The notes beneath the pieces were generated by a model, which made no database searches, was not told the DNA's origin, and saw nothing but the letters and a program-made list of their open reading frames with translations. 64,000 nt of DNA from assembly GCA_013397455.1 (NCBI GenBank), contig VYZB01000076.1, forward strand, positions 1,273,522-1,337,521. The letters are read 5' to 3'. This DNA is from Crotophaga sulcirostris (lineage: Eukaryota > Chordata > Aves > Cuculiformes > Crotophagidae). Made by a program: the position numbers and the translations under genes. Of this stretch, positions 37,641 to 50,577 are shown piece after piece (within the stretch, counting starts at the first letter, position 1; the number at the start of each line of letters is the position of its first letter).

Positions 37641-40562
37641 GTCTTCCTTCGTTTTATTGTTTTCAAGCTCTTTCTTGTCTACCTCACCCTGCCTGGTCTT
37701 TCACTGTTCAAGAAAAAAACAGTGAGCTATTGTCTATATCTGGTGAAACTGTTAGATACCTGTATTTCTGAAAACTGTTCAGTACTTCACTGAACTTCAC
37801 TGTGCTTCATTGACTTATAGAAACAGAAGTGCTCTGTGAAAGCCAAAGTGCTGTGTGAAAGCAAAATCATTACAAATATATACACATGTAAGACAAAAAA
37901 AATCTAATTTCCAGGAACTTTGTTAATAAATTCTGAATAATGGTATTTAGTTTAAAACTAGTCACCTCTAATCAAAAAATGAATTCAGAAAGAAACAGAT
38001 ACATGCAAGATATGTTATATTACTCAAAAAAACCAGCAAACTTCTCTTATTAAAGAAGTCTAAAAAATTATGGCTTCCTTAATTTTGCAGAATTGATGCT
38101 AGGAAGAGAAATGATTACTATCTCTGAATTTCATGGAATATTAAAGACCAGGAGGGGAGACAAACTATTCAAACTATATGGCAGTGCTGACACATGAAAA
38201 AATGGGTAAAGATTGATTATGAGTAAACAGACACTGGAAGTGAGAAGGTGTTTTTAAGGCACTAGGTTAGTTGAATCATCTTCTTGTAGGAGTTTAATAA
38301 GTATATGAAGGAGATTATATGATGTGAAGGCTGGATCCATGTTTCTGTTTTTATGAACTTTACCTCAGATTTTTACAAGAATTTGTGAAAACTGCTTGCG
38401 CTCTTGTTATTTCTCCAGTTAAAGACTGGCTAGCTTTGTCTGGATTTTGTGATATTTTTTTCAGCCACAAATGGCTAACACAAGAGAGAGAATACCACAG
38501 CTATCACTGCATCTCCTTTAAAATGGTTCATTTGCCTCAGGCTTTAGGATTTAGCTGTAATGAAGATGAAAGATTGATGGCTGACTGCTGACCTACTTTG
38601 AGGATATGAAAGAGCAGGTGGCATGCTGCTGACTAGGAAAGCAAAAGGCTGTACTAAAATGCATAGAAATAAAAGCATGGCTAAATAAATTCTCTTTTAG
38701 ATCAGAGCTACTTTTCAGTAGCCCAACATGGAAAAATACACATCTGGGAACCTCAAAACCTCTTTATATATGTGTGTAAATATATTTAGCCTATTTGAAA
38801 TAGTTATTTTCATTTTACGCAAGAAGGCTCTATGAGTTACTGTTAGGGCTTTGAATTTATCAAACTGTCACAGCACATTGTAGAAACAAATAAGAAAAAA
38901 TAGGCAAGGCAAATTACAAAAAATATATGGCTTAAACATGACAGGCTTCTGTCAATGCTTACAACAAACTGTTCACATTTTGTCTAACCTTTGGTGAAAG
39001 AGAGGCATGTTCATCTAAACTCAGAATTAAGGTGCTTGCAACTGTGTGACAGAAGTGTTTAATAGTTAGTGACAACTATTCCTACAGCAAAGAGCTGCCA
39101 CCAGGAGCAGTGTACTCTGATTTGTGTTAGGAACTTCATAAATGAATCATGAGAAGGGACTAAAGGAAAACATTTTCATTTTCTTATTAGCAACCCTGTG
39201 TTTGAAACAAACTAGTAAGTAAATTGGTGAATGAACCTCATGTTGACTACCAAATATTGCTGCGACTTCTTACGACTGTCAAGTTTATAGAAAATTGCAT
39301 CATTTTTAAGCTAATTGCTTTCATTACAAAGCAATTATCTTCCATGTTTTGGAGCAGGTAGAGAAGAAAAGAGCCATATTGCCTGTCTTGAGATCTAATG
39401 GAAAATGGACTGAGCTGCAAGCCAAGAGACTTGAGTTGTAAGTGAATACCCTCCCCTTACATCTTGCATTTTTGCACTTCCAGCAGCCCTCATTTGTTAA
39501 CTACAGTGTCATGCTGACATCCTGAAGTAGAAAGAAATTTTACAATTTAAGTAGGTCCCTCTGTATTCAACTTCAGATGGCAACAGGACTTTAATGTGTC
39601 ATTTAAGACATCCAATTCTCATTCATTTGGAGAAGAATCAAAGGTGTGTGCCGTTTTTAAATCAAGCCTGGTTCTGACTTTCCCTCTAGTAAATTATTAT
39701 AAGAGTTCAAGAATGTGATAAAAGGCAACTTTGTAGATCTTTAGGCTCTTGTTCTTTTACATGTAGACCTTTTATTTTAGTCCTTGGGGGCAATTCAGAC
39801 AAGGGAGATACCAAGCTATTAGGCTATCCAGTCTGTAACTTTTCCCAAGACATTTCCTTTTGTAAGTCTGGGAATAAAATCCAATTTTAGCATCTGACAT
39901 TCAGCCCATAAATCTAAAATAGCTTAGTAAATCATTAGTCAGTTTTGTATTATCTTCCTTTATTTTCCAGATTTAAAAGAGAAGAGAGCTAGAGAAAGTG
40001 GCCACTTATTATTTTGTTCCTATTCAAAGTCTGATAGTGATTTAAAGGGATAAAGGGAAGAAACATGTTTGTGAGTCTCAGGGAAAGTGCCAAGTTTGGG
40101 TGCTGAACATTTTTTTTCCCCTACTCTGTAAAGCGATCTAGTTAAAAGAAAATTTGCCTTTGTTTTTTTATATTTGTGGTTAGTGCAGGAGAGTTGCAGG
40201 AAATTTTGCTTTTGAATACAGGTAGTTCAAGACATTACGTATACGTATGCTGTAAAGGATAAAATTTAATTTCATCCTTTTTTTCCTCAACAGAAGTTTG
40301 TTTTCCAAGTTGTCATATTAATAATTATGAGCATTGTTGACGTATAATATAGGAATTGTGTTATCAACACGTCCTTTTTTTCTGGTTTTGGTGTACTTCA
40401 CCAGATGTCTGGTAGCTGTTCATACAAAGCAAACTTGTTTGGTTGCAGTCCTACATCCCATGTCACAGACTCTTTTTCATAATTTTTGCACAATATTCAG
40501 CTCACTGAACATACAGCATTATTGAAGCTCTGCATAAAAGCACTGGAAAGGATGAAAAATAA

Positions 40563-40655
40563 TTGTGTATACATATAGTGTGTGTATGTATTATATAATC
40601 GTATAGATATTATATTTATATAATATTATGTATATATAATTTGATATTTATAATG
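40563..40655. repeat. AT-rich imperfect microsatellite
   Basis: Imperfect TA/TG repeats over about 90 bp, such as GTGTGTATGTATTATATAAT. It lies about 730 bp before the assembly gap. Confidence 0.85.
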
Positions 40656-41382
40656 GTAGAGTTGGCCCATAAAACAGGTTAAAAACTACATTTTTAAAAA
40701 AATAAGTTAGTGTTGGGATGATTCAGAATCTTTTAAACTTTTGTGAATGATAAGGCCGTCTATATACACTAGTGATATGGAAAAACGAGAGGTCTTTTGT
40801 ATTCATCTTACTTGACCAAAACCATGAGACACAGGAGTGAAAGTTAGAGTGACCTGAAGAATAAAAGATCAGAGGAGTAGAAGACTATTCTTCATTTGAA
40901 TCAGTGTCCCAAAAACCAGCAAAACAAAAATATATGGCTATCAGTGAAAAATGTCTGTACCTGGACATAAAGACACATCTATAAAGAAAATACAAGGATA
41001 ATTCTTTTATTGTCTCAGACGCAGACTGCAAAGAAGTACCTTAATAGATGGTTTTGAAAGATTAATGAAATCTAGCCATTAAATTTGCAGGTTTTGGGGT
41101 GTATTTTGAAATGTAGGGCTATTTTAGTGCAATTAGTAAACATTAATTAAAAAGAAGACTCTTGCCTTAGAAGGTCTATTCAGAAAATTGCATGGTGAAG
41201 TGATATCACTATTCTTCTTTGTTAGTCATACATGTGCCTATGTGAAATTGATACTTTTTTCCTTTTGTATGAAATAAAAATCCACAGAAATTTACTTCCA
41301 TTGGTAGTGAAAGTTTTAAGATGTCTCTGTATCCCTAGATGTGATTTACATATGCAGTTGAGAGGGTTTAAGTAAAGGTGTA

Positions 41383-42098
41383 NNNNNNNNNNNNNNNNNN
41401 NNNNNNNNNNNNNNNNNNNNNNNNNNNNNNNNNNNNNNNNNNNNNNNNNNNNNNNNNNNNNNNNNNNNNNNNNNNNNNNNNNNNNNNNNNNNNNNNNNNN
41501 NNNNNNNNNNNNNNNNNNNNNNNNNNNNNNNNNNNNNNNNNNNNNNNNNNNNNNNNNNNNNNNNNNNNNNNNNNNNNNNNNNNNNNNNNNNNNNNNNNNN
41601 NNNNNNNNNNNNNNNNNNNNNNNNNNNNNNNNNNNNNNNNNNNNNNNNNNNNNNNNNNNNNNNNNNNNNNNNNNNNNNNNNNNNNNNNNNNNNNNNNNNN
41701 NNNNNNNNNNNNNNNNNNNNNNNNNNNNNNNNNNNNNNNNNNNNNNNNNNNNNNNNNNNNNNNNNNNNNNNNNNNNNNNNNNNNNNNNNNNNNNNNNNNN
41801 NNNNNNNNNNNNNNNNNNNNNNNNNNNNNNNNNNNNNNNNNNNNNNNNNNNNNNNNNNNNNNNNNNNNNNNNNNNNNNNNNNNNNNNNNNNNNNNNNNNN
41901 NNNNNNNNNNNNNNNNNNNNNNNNNNNNNNNNNNNNNNNNNNNNNNNNNNNNNNNNNNNNNNNNNNNNNNNNNNNNNNNNNNNNNNNNNNNNNNNNNNNN
42001 NNNNNNNNNNNNNNNNNNNNNNNNNNNNNNNNNNNNNNNNNNNNNNNNNNNNNNNNNNNNNNNNNNNNNNNNNNNNNNNNNNNNNNNNNNNNNNNNNN
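41383..42098. other. Assembly gap (716 Ns)
   Basis: This is an unbroken run of 716 N characters. The length is not a round placeholder, so it is probably an estimated gap size. It is large enough to hide an exon of the size seen elsewhere in GABBR2 (108-123 bp). Apparent open frames across it on both strands are artefacts of the Ns. Confidence 1.
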
Positions 42099-43049
42099 CC
42101 ATTTAACTCAGATCAGAATTCTTACTGGTGTACAATTATTAATGTAAAACCTTTTTCCTAATTCTTCAGGTTTTTTTCACCAGTTTAAACGAAATATTTT
42201 TAACTTATTTAAATTATGTCACAAAGATATACTCACTTTAGGTGGAATAAGTTGAAGGATTGGAATCTTGTCTATTAGACATTTGAATACTTGGATTGGG
42301 GTCTATTACTGGTTTGTGTACTAAGGGGTAGAAAGTACAACTTATGGAAATCAAGTGAAAATTTAGTTTGGTTTGGGATTCAGTTTTTTCTTTATATTGT
42401 CAACTGAATTATTCATCATATACAATTTGTGGGACTTATGATAGGAGTGGTCTGTAAAATTATTCAGTAGTGATTTTATTTTTTTTTTTGCCATCATTTT
42501 CGGTCACTACCCTCCTTTTTCTTTTTTCCATGTTTGCCTAACTCTTTCAATGAACGGAGCTGTAGCTTTTTCTTTTTGATGTATGTCCCTTTTGGTTAGA
42601 AGATCATCAATTATTTAGATTCTTCCAAACCTTGCAGCCTAATACTTTGAACATAAGACTGTAAGTAGAGCATTTTGAAGATCAGTGTTTAAAAATAGGT
42701 CATGTTTTTCAAGAGATGAGCCAATTCAGTGCTTGAAAATCTGGAAAATCTCCTATTTAACATTCAGTATTTGTTAACCTAATATGGACTTGTTTTTAAA
42801 ACATAAGCCATATTATTTTTTCTCTTTAGAACTAAAGTCACCTAGCTTATGCATGGCACTTAATGACGGTTGTATTATTAGGAGAATCTATTAAAAAGCA
42901 AAATAAATGTTATTTAAGTGATTTTGCTGAAGGAAAAAAAGGTATTTTCCTAAATTCCCTTTAACAACCATTTCGTATGTTCTGGGAACATAATAAAATT
43001 ATCAGTCATGTTTTGCTATGGCAATTATTTGGTGCGTGTTCTTTATTAT

Positions 43050-43200
43050 TATCATTAATAGTAATGATAATATTTTGCATTTCTGAAGCACTTTTCATCT
43101 GCCGACCTCAGTTCTTTTTGCAAACAGCTAATTAGACTTCAAAACACAGTAAGTGGTGTTATACCCATTTTTCTGCAGGGCAGTACTGGAGGGCAAACCA
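43050..43200 (+). repeat. Ancient LINE/SINE-like tail (L3/CR1/MIR type), degenerate
   Basis: The order of elements matches the tail of very old amniote interspersed repeats: an AT-rich (TTATTATTATCATTA) start, then TTGCATTTCTGAAGCACTTT, TCATCTGCCGACCTCAGTTC, TTTTTGCAAAC, and AACACAGTAAGTGG...ATACCCATTTTTCTGC. In such repeats a 'TAGCACTTTTCATC...CTCAAAGC.CTTTACAAAC...ACAACACCC...CCCATTTTACAGA' order is typical. Similarity is low and was judged by eye. The younger CR1 copy lies about 600 bp downstream. Confidence 0.5.
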
Positions 43201-43814
43201 TGCTGCCTCTCAGTAGGCAGTCCAGGATGCTTGAGAGGATGAGTGGGAACCCACATGAATATGCATTGTGAATTAATATGCCATGAGGGAAGTTTTCTTA
43301 CTTATTCCAACTAATTAGCTCATGGCCTGATAAATGAAAAGGACAGAAATTTCAAAGTGTTCCCTGCAAATGCATGCTTAAAAGTTTTCATCTTATCTTG
43401 TCATATGGCAGTGACAGTCATAGCAACAGCAAAGCTTTTTGCAGTGGTTTCATATGCCAGAGAGAAGTTCAAATGAAAGTAAGTACTTACAGATTTTTCT
43501 TCATTAAATGGTATTTTCCATCCTAACCTATTTAAATGGTGACAGTTCTATTTCTTCCACCTTTGCTTCTTCAGTTTTGTTTTTGTTTTTTTTTCAAATG
43601 AGTTCTGGCCAAGTGCTTTCAACAATGTAGCTCCTAATACTTGGCTAATTTCAGTGGCACTCCAAGAACTGTTGTATTTTAAGGACTGGCTTTTACATAT
43701 AGGTATATTAGCAATTTCCACTCCATATAAATCCTAATAGAGAACTAGTTATCTCATCAAACCACAAATTTAGTTTAACATCCTCCTTTTAAATAAGGAA
43801 GATAAACTTCTGTG

Positions 43815-44990
43815 ATGAAATTACTGGGCTGCTAAACAAGGGGAGAGCAGTGGATAATGTCTAGCTTGACTTTGGTAAAGCTTTTAACACTAACTCATGT
43901 AGGATCCTCATAGAGAAGATGTTGATATAGGAGTTGAATGAGCAGTCAGTGAGGTAAATTGAAAACTAGCTGAATGGCCAGGCCCTGAGGGTGGTGATCA
44001 GTGACACAAAGTCCAGTTAGAGGCCAGTAGCTCGTGATGTACCCCAGGAGTCAATACTGGGTCCAGTCCTGTTGAACATCATTAATGGTCTGGAGGATGG
44101 GACAGAGTGTACCCTTAGCAAGGCTGCTGATGACACAGAACTGGGAGAGGTGGGTGATACACCAGAGCGTTGCACTGCCATCCAGGGGACCTTGATAAAC
44201 TGGAGAAATGAGCTGACAGAAACCTCATACAGATCAACAAGAGGAAGTGCCAAGTCCTGCACCTGAGGAGGAACAACCCCATACAATAGATCAAGCTGGA
44301 GGCTGACTAGCTGGAAAGTAGAATGGCAGAAAAGGACCTGGGGGTCCTGGTGAACACCACATTGAACATGAGCCAGCAATGTGCCCTTGCAGAAAAGACA
44401 GCTAACGGCATCCTCAGCTGCATTCGGAAAGCAGTACCAGGGGTGAAGGGAGGTGATCATTCCCCTCTTCTCAGTGCTGGTGAGGCCATACCTGGAGTGG
44501 ACATGTTTCTGGACTCCCCAGTACCAGAGAGACGTGGACATACTGGAGAGAGTCCCACAAAGAGCCAGAAAGATTAAAAAGGGACTGGAGAATCTCTCTT
44601 ATGAGGAAAGACTGAGAGAGCTGGGTCTGAGGGGGATCTTATCCACCTATATAAGTACCTGAAGGGAGTACCACGTATATAAGTACCTGAAGATGGAGCC
44701 AGCCACTTTTCAGTGGCACCCAGTGAAAGGGCCAGAAGTAACAGGCACAAAATGAGACACAGGAGGTTCGTTCTGATCATCAGGACACACTTCTGCATGG
44801 TGAGGGTGACCAAGCACTGGCACAGATTGTCAAGGGAGGTGGAGAAGTCTCCATCCTTCGAGATACTCAAAAACCACTTGGACACAGCCCTGGGAAATCT
44901 GTTCTGGGTGGCCCTGCTCAAACAGGGGAGTTGGACCAGATAACCTCTGGAGATCTCTTCCTACCTCAACCATTCTGTGATTGTTTCTGT
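43815..44990 (+). mobile_element. CR1 LINE, 5'-truncated, 3' half with reverse-transcriptase remnant
   Basis: This is a non-LTR retrotransposon copy in the same orientation as GABBR2. It starts within the reverse-transcriptase part of ORF2 (GRAVD...DFSKAFD-like) and runs through the RT C-terminal region and 3' UTR. It ends at the CR1-type 3' tail (CCATTCTGTGATTGTTTCTG, ending near 44990). Readable pieces include GTECTLSKAADDTELGE from 44102, AEKDLGVLVNTTLNMSQQCA from 44326 and LENLSYEERLRELGL from 44588. These pieces lie in different frames and are separated by stops, so the copy is dead. At the catalytic box, the FADD expected in CR1 reads AADD (about 44123-44134). A 17-bp segment is tandemly repeated (44648-44664 and 44676-44692). 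5' truncation is normal for CR1 insertion. The exact left boundary is uncertain by some tens of bases. Confidence 0.95.
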
Positions 44991-45062
44991 CAAATAAAAA
45001 GGTGAATTTCCTAATATTCTAGCTCAGGGCTGCTTGGGATTTCCTCTCTGCTACTAATTTTA

Positions 45063-45086
45063 CCTTGGTTGCCATGGAACCAAAGG
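45063..45086. promoter_or_regulatory. X-box-like palindrome (RFX-type)
   Basis: The core GGTTGCCATGGAACC (45067-45081) has an intact RFX half-site, GTTGCC. The opposite half lacks one base compared with the usual GGYAAC. Arms continue outward as CCTT and AAAGG, so the symmetry spans 24 bp apart from that one base. It lies about 75 bp past the end of the CR1 copy. Binding is inferred, not shown. Confidence 0.35.
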
Positions 45087-45927
45087 CAGAGAAGCAGAAG
45101 AAATCAAGTAATGAAAACTAGAAGTAGTTTCTCAAGGGAACAAGGAACTGAATAAGGTAAATTGATAATAAATAAATCAAGAACTACTGCTCACTTCATT
45201 GAATGGCTGAGAAAATAACAGAAGTATGTCTTTGAATGCAAAACTGTCTGGATCGGTATATGGTGTCATTTTTTTAAAATCTGTAATTTCTCCCTGTAAG
45301 CTTAGATTTATTACTAGTATCATCTTTACACAATAACACAGTTTAATGTTTTTCTGTGTGCACAGAGGATATCAATAAGACCAGTGAAACTATCCACCAT
45401 ATAGGTCTTATTTTAAAAGCAAATTGAGGCTTAGATGGCTGTCCTATTTACAGGTGAATTTCACTGTAATTTTTTGCCCATGATTTGAAAATTAAATTAT
45501 TCCCTGTTCACAAATATTCTTCCTGGAGGCTGGGTAGAAGACCATTGTGAAACAAAGTACAGCATTAACACGGCCAGTGCAAACTGCCAAGTTTATTGTA
45601 CCTGATGTGTATTATTTGAAAATGAAAAGAGCAGAGTGAAACTACTGGTAGAAGTTCCTGTCCTTAGCACGCAGAGTACAGAATGGCATTTTGTCAGCTG
45701 CATCTCATGAAGCAGCTCCTCAGAACGTATGTTGTAGTTTTTTGGTCTCTATCTTTTTTTTCTTACCAGTTATACTGCTGATTCAAACCCTGACTCAGCA
45801 AGCTATTCTGCACAGCCACCAGCATGTGCTCAGTGGATGAGCTGTGGCTTTTCTGAATATATGGAATATTATTTTTGCCACCAGTTACTGCATTAAGATG
45901 TTTAAGATTATTCAGGGAAAAGTGGAG

Positions 45928-46010
45928 TTTTTTTTCTTTTCCTTTTCCTTTTTGTCTTTTTGTTCTCCTTTTTTTCATTATTTGTATTGTTTTTCTTCAA
46001 AAAAAAAATA
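45928..46010. repeat. T/C-rich tract followed by A9
   Basis: A run of TTTTC and CTTTT units over about 70 bp, then nine As. It is low-complexity sequence on the + strand. Confidence 0.85.
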
Positions 46011-47778
46011 AATATCCACTTGAGACATTCCAGGTGAAAGAGTGCTACTTTAGGGCTCCAAGGATGAAATGCTTTACAAAGGGCAAAAACATGAAGGTGG
46101 CATGTTGTAAAGTCATTAACTATTGGGAAAACTCCAATGAGAGGCTGTTTATCAAAAACTGTAATGTGTTGTAAGGAAAAACATTAGGAAACTGGCAAGT
46201 AGTTTGAAGTATTTTGTATTATTCTTTTTTTCTAATTTCTAATAAGTAGAAAATCTGAAGAACTCAGAAACCACTAAAAACCACAGTAACTGGGAATTAC
46301 ATGGATCATCAAAAATAGATTATAGACTGTGAAAAACAGTCTTCTGCTGATTCTTATGGACCTACATTAAATATAGGTGGAAATAATTCTCTTTTTAACG
46401 GTAAAAGGAATGAATTATCTGAAGAGAGTATTTCCAAGGTCTTCAAGCTACAGAATAGCTATAACCTCTTCTGTGACCTATTTTTTGTGTTTTGGCTAGT
46501 GCAGCTGAACAGCTGCAGACACACTGATTGATCTCCTTCTCTGATAGTTATGCTGAGTAATGCTGTGTGGTATGTAGGAGTCGCCATTTATCAGACTGTC
46601 CCTAGGCTACAGTATTTACCTCAGGGATAATTCTGATGAAATAAGGGCTATAGCAGTAAGTGATCTCACCTACTGAAAGAACAAGCTGTGAGTAATAGAA
46701 ATGGTTGGAGTGTTTCGTTTAGGCGAACTAAAAATCCATCTTTTTCTTTCCTTGCTTGTTGTTTTAATGCAACAGATGTCTGTTATCAGGACTCCTTCCC
46801 AATATCCAGCAGTACTAGAAAGACAGAAATTCACTTCTGTGTATTTTGACTTTTTAAAATTTTGAAGAGCATTTGGCACGTATTTGTGTTTTGTTATAAT
46901 AATATACTTTTTCTTTTTAATTTAGCATTTTGACAATGTCTGTGGCTCTCCTGGCTGGGACACTAAGATGTTTAACGTGTAAACTTTTGCTGACTTAAAG
47001 TAGTTATCATGTGTTACCTAGCCATAAAATATCCTGGGTTTTTGGAGAGCATGACTTCTACTTCATAATTCATCTGATTGCAGATGCATCCGCTGGATTG
47101 CTTCCTGTAGTGTAGAGCAAGTACAATGACACTCAGTGCAGGCACTCAACCTGGGCAATGCTCTTTCCAGAAGTCCCTAGGCTATGCACTGTAGCTCTTT
47201 TGAGACTAAAATATTATAGATTACTGTCCTGAGAAAACGTGTTTTGAAGTGACTTGTAGAAAACTTTTATCTTCTTACACATTATATTAATATGCTACAG
47301 ATTTTATTTTTCCACTGGGTGTTTTTATTATAAGAATTCTAGACTGTTTGTGCTCCCACAGTCTTTTAATTCACTGGTTCAGCGACTAATTATGCACCCT
47401 GGTGACTTCCAGGTCAGATTTCTCCTGTGAAGTCTACTTTCTCCTTCTTTCTCTCTGTTCCTCCTACTAACCTTCTCTCCAGGCTTTTTACATAGATAGA
47501 AGGAGGAAGGAGCAGAGAGGGAAACATGGGGAGAAGCAGCCCAGTGACTCTGTCACTGTTGCTAGAAGTTACATTTGCTCCTGGGTTAGGTTCTCTGCAG
47601 TTGTGGACTTTGGTGTGCCAGTGCAATGAATCTCCTTTACGCTTCTCAAAAAAAGGAATTTGGCCCTTTTGGTTGGTTATTTTATTTCACCTTGAAGGAA
47701 GGTGGAATCTGAGACTTTCTTACCCGAGATAAGGAGTCTTGGATTTTTGTTTGTCTCTATTTATGGGGAAAATAGAGC

Positions 47779-47811
47779 AAAACAAACAAATAAACCAACC
47801 AACCAACCAAA
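47779..47811. repeat. AAAC/AACC simple repeat
   Basis: AAACAAACAAATAAACC followed by four AACC-type units and an A run. Confidence 0.85.
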
Positions 47812-50493
47812 AAACATTCAAAAAACCCCACCATGATTTAACACTGAAGGAACTATGGATTTTGTGTTACCGAAGCCCTGAGGAGAAGTTAGTGTCCAAG
47901 CCTTTCTTCACTTTATAACACTTAGGGCTTGCATTTCCTTCTCAACATACTTGTGCTTCTTTTATGTTGCAAATACCTGACAAAATTGTGCCAGAAATGT
48001 CTTCTGTTTCTTGTTTCCCTCCCAGATACAACTTGTCCTAAATGGATTTTTATTCCAAAGCAACAGAAACACCAGAGCAGCAGTGTAGTGTGTATTCACC
48101 ACATCTGCAGTCTTTTCAACTGAACCCATATGAAACAAACATGAACCTTGAATATGTTCTAAGACATTTTATTGTTTTTTAATTAGGATTATTTTTCCTC
48201 CAGACTTGTCAACCCAGCATTCCTGTTTATCTTGAAACAAGACCCTGCAAATTCTCTTCCTTTTTCTGCACACAGCTGCATGCCTAATAGAAATACAAAC
48301 TCAAGTTATAACCCTGAGTAAATTCTCATTGAAACTGGTAAAAATGTGTTACAAAAATTAATGGCTTTGGACTAATCCAGATAAGTACCAAAATGTTCTT
48401 CCCTCCCCCTCATTCCATGCTTTCTTCTTCTTTCTCTTTTCCTCTCTGTGTATTTTGGATTTTCTCATTCCATTCTTTCAGCTGCCTCCTGTCTGTATTG
48501 CTCCCTGCCTCTTTATTCAGTCACTTTTAACCAACTACAAATCTCATCTCAGTTTTTGCTATTGAAAGCTTGCATTTACGCCTCCTTCAAGAAAAAAAGT
48601 TTGCCTTTCTCACCTATGCTAAGGACATAGCTGTGTTTGGTTAACTAGAATGCTTCCTTTTGTACTGTCTTACCTCTTTATCCACCAAGGTGTGCACTAA
48701 TATAGCCCAGTTGAAAGTTCTGTAATGTGGTTCTATGTTAAAGACCATAGGGTCTACTGTTTTCTTTCATTGCTACAGTTTTGAAGTTGACCATATTGCT
48801 ACAAAACAAGCTGGAAAGTGCAACCCCAGTTTTCTCACCGAAATGTCTAAGTTCAGTACAGAACAGATATTTTTCAGCCTCTGAAACTATCATTATTTTC
48901 CTTGGTTTTTTTTCCCTCAGGAGCCTGCCTTTCACGTCTGTGTAGATATAGTTAACACTGAGGCATAGAAACGTGTACCTACAACTGGGAAGACAGTGTC
49001 CCTCTCAAAATTCTAGAATCTGAACGACAAAACAGAAACAAAAAGCTAAGGAAAGCAATTAATTTTCAGGTAGTTAACAATATGCGTTCTTAACAGAACT
49101 CCATCATAAATGTTCATACATGCACAAAATGCTTGTTTGGAGAGAATTATAAGTGGGCACTCCTGCCATAGTTGCGCTGTCAAAAGTTGAGGGGGTCGTG
49201 TTGGTGCTGCAGCAGTTTTTTCAACTGCTCAGTACGGTGGTTCATTCAGATTTGAAGACTAGTATTACCCTTCTGTAAGGCACTTTGCTTGAAAGCTTTT
49301 CCAGCCATTGACAGTCATCTGACCCAATCTTCACTTCCACTTAAACTTTTATAAAAGCTTAAGACCTTCCCTGGGCCTTTGATTCATGTGTCAACCTTCA
49401 AATATGTCTTCTTGTGCTGAGAAAAATATACAAAATACTTGATCTCCTTCAAACTGAGAACCCCAAAATAAACAGCAGAAAGAAACGTTTTATATGACAG
49501 CCTGTCTTCTACAGAAAACAGATCTGTGAAGTGCCTAGACAGATGGCTGCTGCAGGCAAAGCATATTCTTAATGTGAGATAAATCAGGGTTTTTTTCATA
49601 AAGATTCTTGTAATTTTTTTTTAAATCGCTGTTATGTAAAGATTACTATTGACACTGAACAATGGGCTATTGATTTCATCCCCAATGCTGAACAGGAGAA
49701 CATCATAATTCACTTGAGACTCTTCACTGGCAAGGCTTTCCTGAGTGGCAGGGAAGACTCTTTTGTGCTCCAAGAAATATCCTAATTGAGAAGGTGACGC
49801 CCAGATTATAAGTAGTAGAGCCAACCACCTTTGACAATTTTACCTGCATTTTTTCCATTGACCTCTACATGCTTTTTATTAGTCCAAACAGATGACCCTT
49901 AAGGAATAGCCTATTTATCCTTTCCTGAAATATGGAATTTCTGCTGCTTGCTGTTATCCGCTCATCCCAACAATAGTAAGATTTCTGAATCTATGATATT
50001 TTAAGATGCTTATCTTTTTTCTTTTACTCAAATCTCCTTTCTCAGTGCTGAATATTTTCCATCCACAAGTGTTAACCACTGGCAGTATCAAATTTTGCAC
50101 AACTGCATCTAATAATTTGTTGGTGGGACTGAGAAAAATAGATAATTTGCTTAAATAAAATGTATATTATGAAAAGGTGAACTGCCTGTCTGACTATGCT
50201 CAGTAATTATTAATGCAAACAAAGCCTAGAATTTTATCTTCCTGTAGAGAGCTTAGTTTTCTTTTTTTTTTCCCCAGACTGAGGACACAAATTGTTTTAT
50301 TCAACACTGTGTGCTCAGAAATTAAGACAGAGTGGACTTTTCCCTTCTTTTTTTTTTGTGTTCTTAATAGTTCCCTTGACACTCAAATACATTTTCAAAG
50401 AGCCATGTCTCCTTCTCTAGCCTGAGGAAATTGTCAGAACTGACAGACTGCTGAGCCTCTTCCCTTTAACCATCCAGGGCAGGTCATAGATAG

Positions 50494-50577
50494 AAAAAAA
50501 AAAAAAAAAAACAAAAACAAACAAACCAAAACAAATAAAAAACCCCACAAAACAAAAACTAAGCAAAACCCAAAACA
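50494..50577. repeat. A18 and A/C-rich tract
   Basis: Eighteen As (50494-50511) run into about 65 bp of A/C-only-like sequence (ACAAAAACAAACAAACCAAA). On the - strand this is T/G-rich. No element body was recognised next to it. Confidence 0.85.

Larger units (their letters stand above)
22735..41382 (+). other. GABBR2: GABBR2 following intron, first part
   Basis: This non-coding sequence follows the donor at 22735. It is read as intron because no further GABBR2 exon was recognised. The notable content is the enhancer-like block (29450-29900), a 20-bp palindrome (32540-32559), TG/TA repeats (35281-35340), a CR1 endonuclease fragment on the - strand (36645-37640) and an AT-rich microsatellite (40563-40655). 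Nothing could be identified in 22810-29450, 29900-32530, 32560-35280, 35340-36640 or 37640-40560. Confidence 0.75.

Noticed and set aside
41368..42106. Long open frames on both strands
   Set aside because: They are artefacts of the N run.
44017..44541. 174-codon open frame on the - strand
   Set aside because: It is the antisense shadow of the + strand CR1 reverse-transcriptase region.
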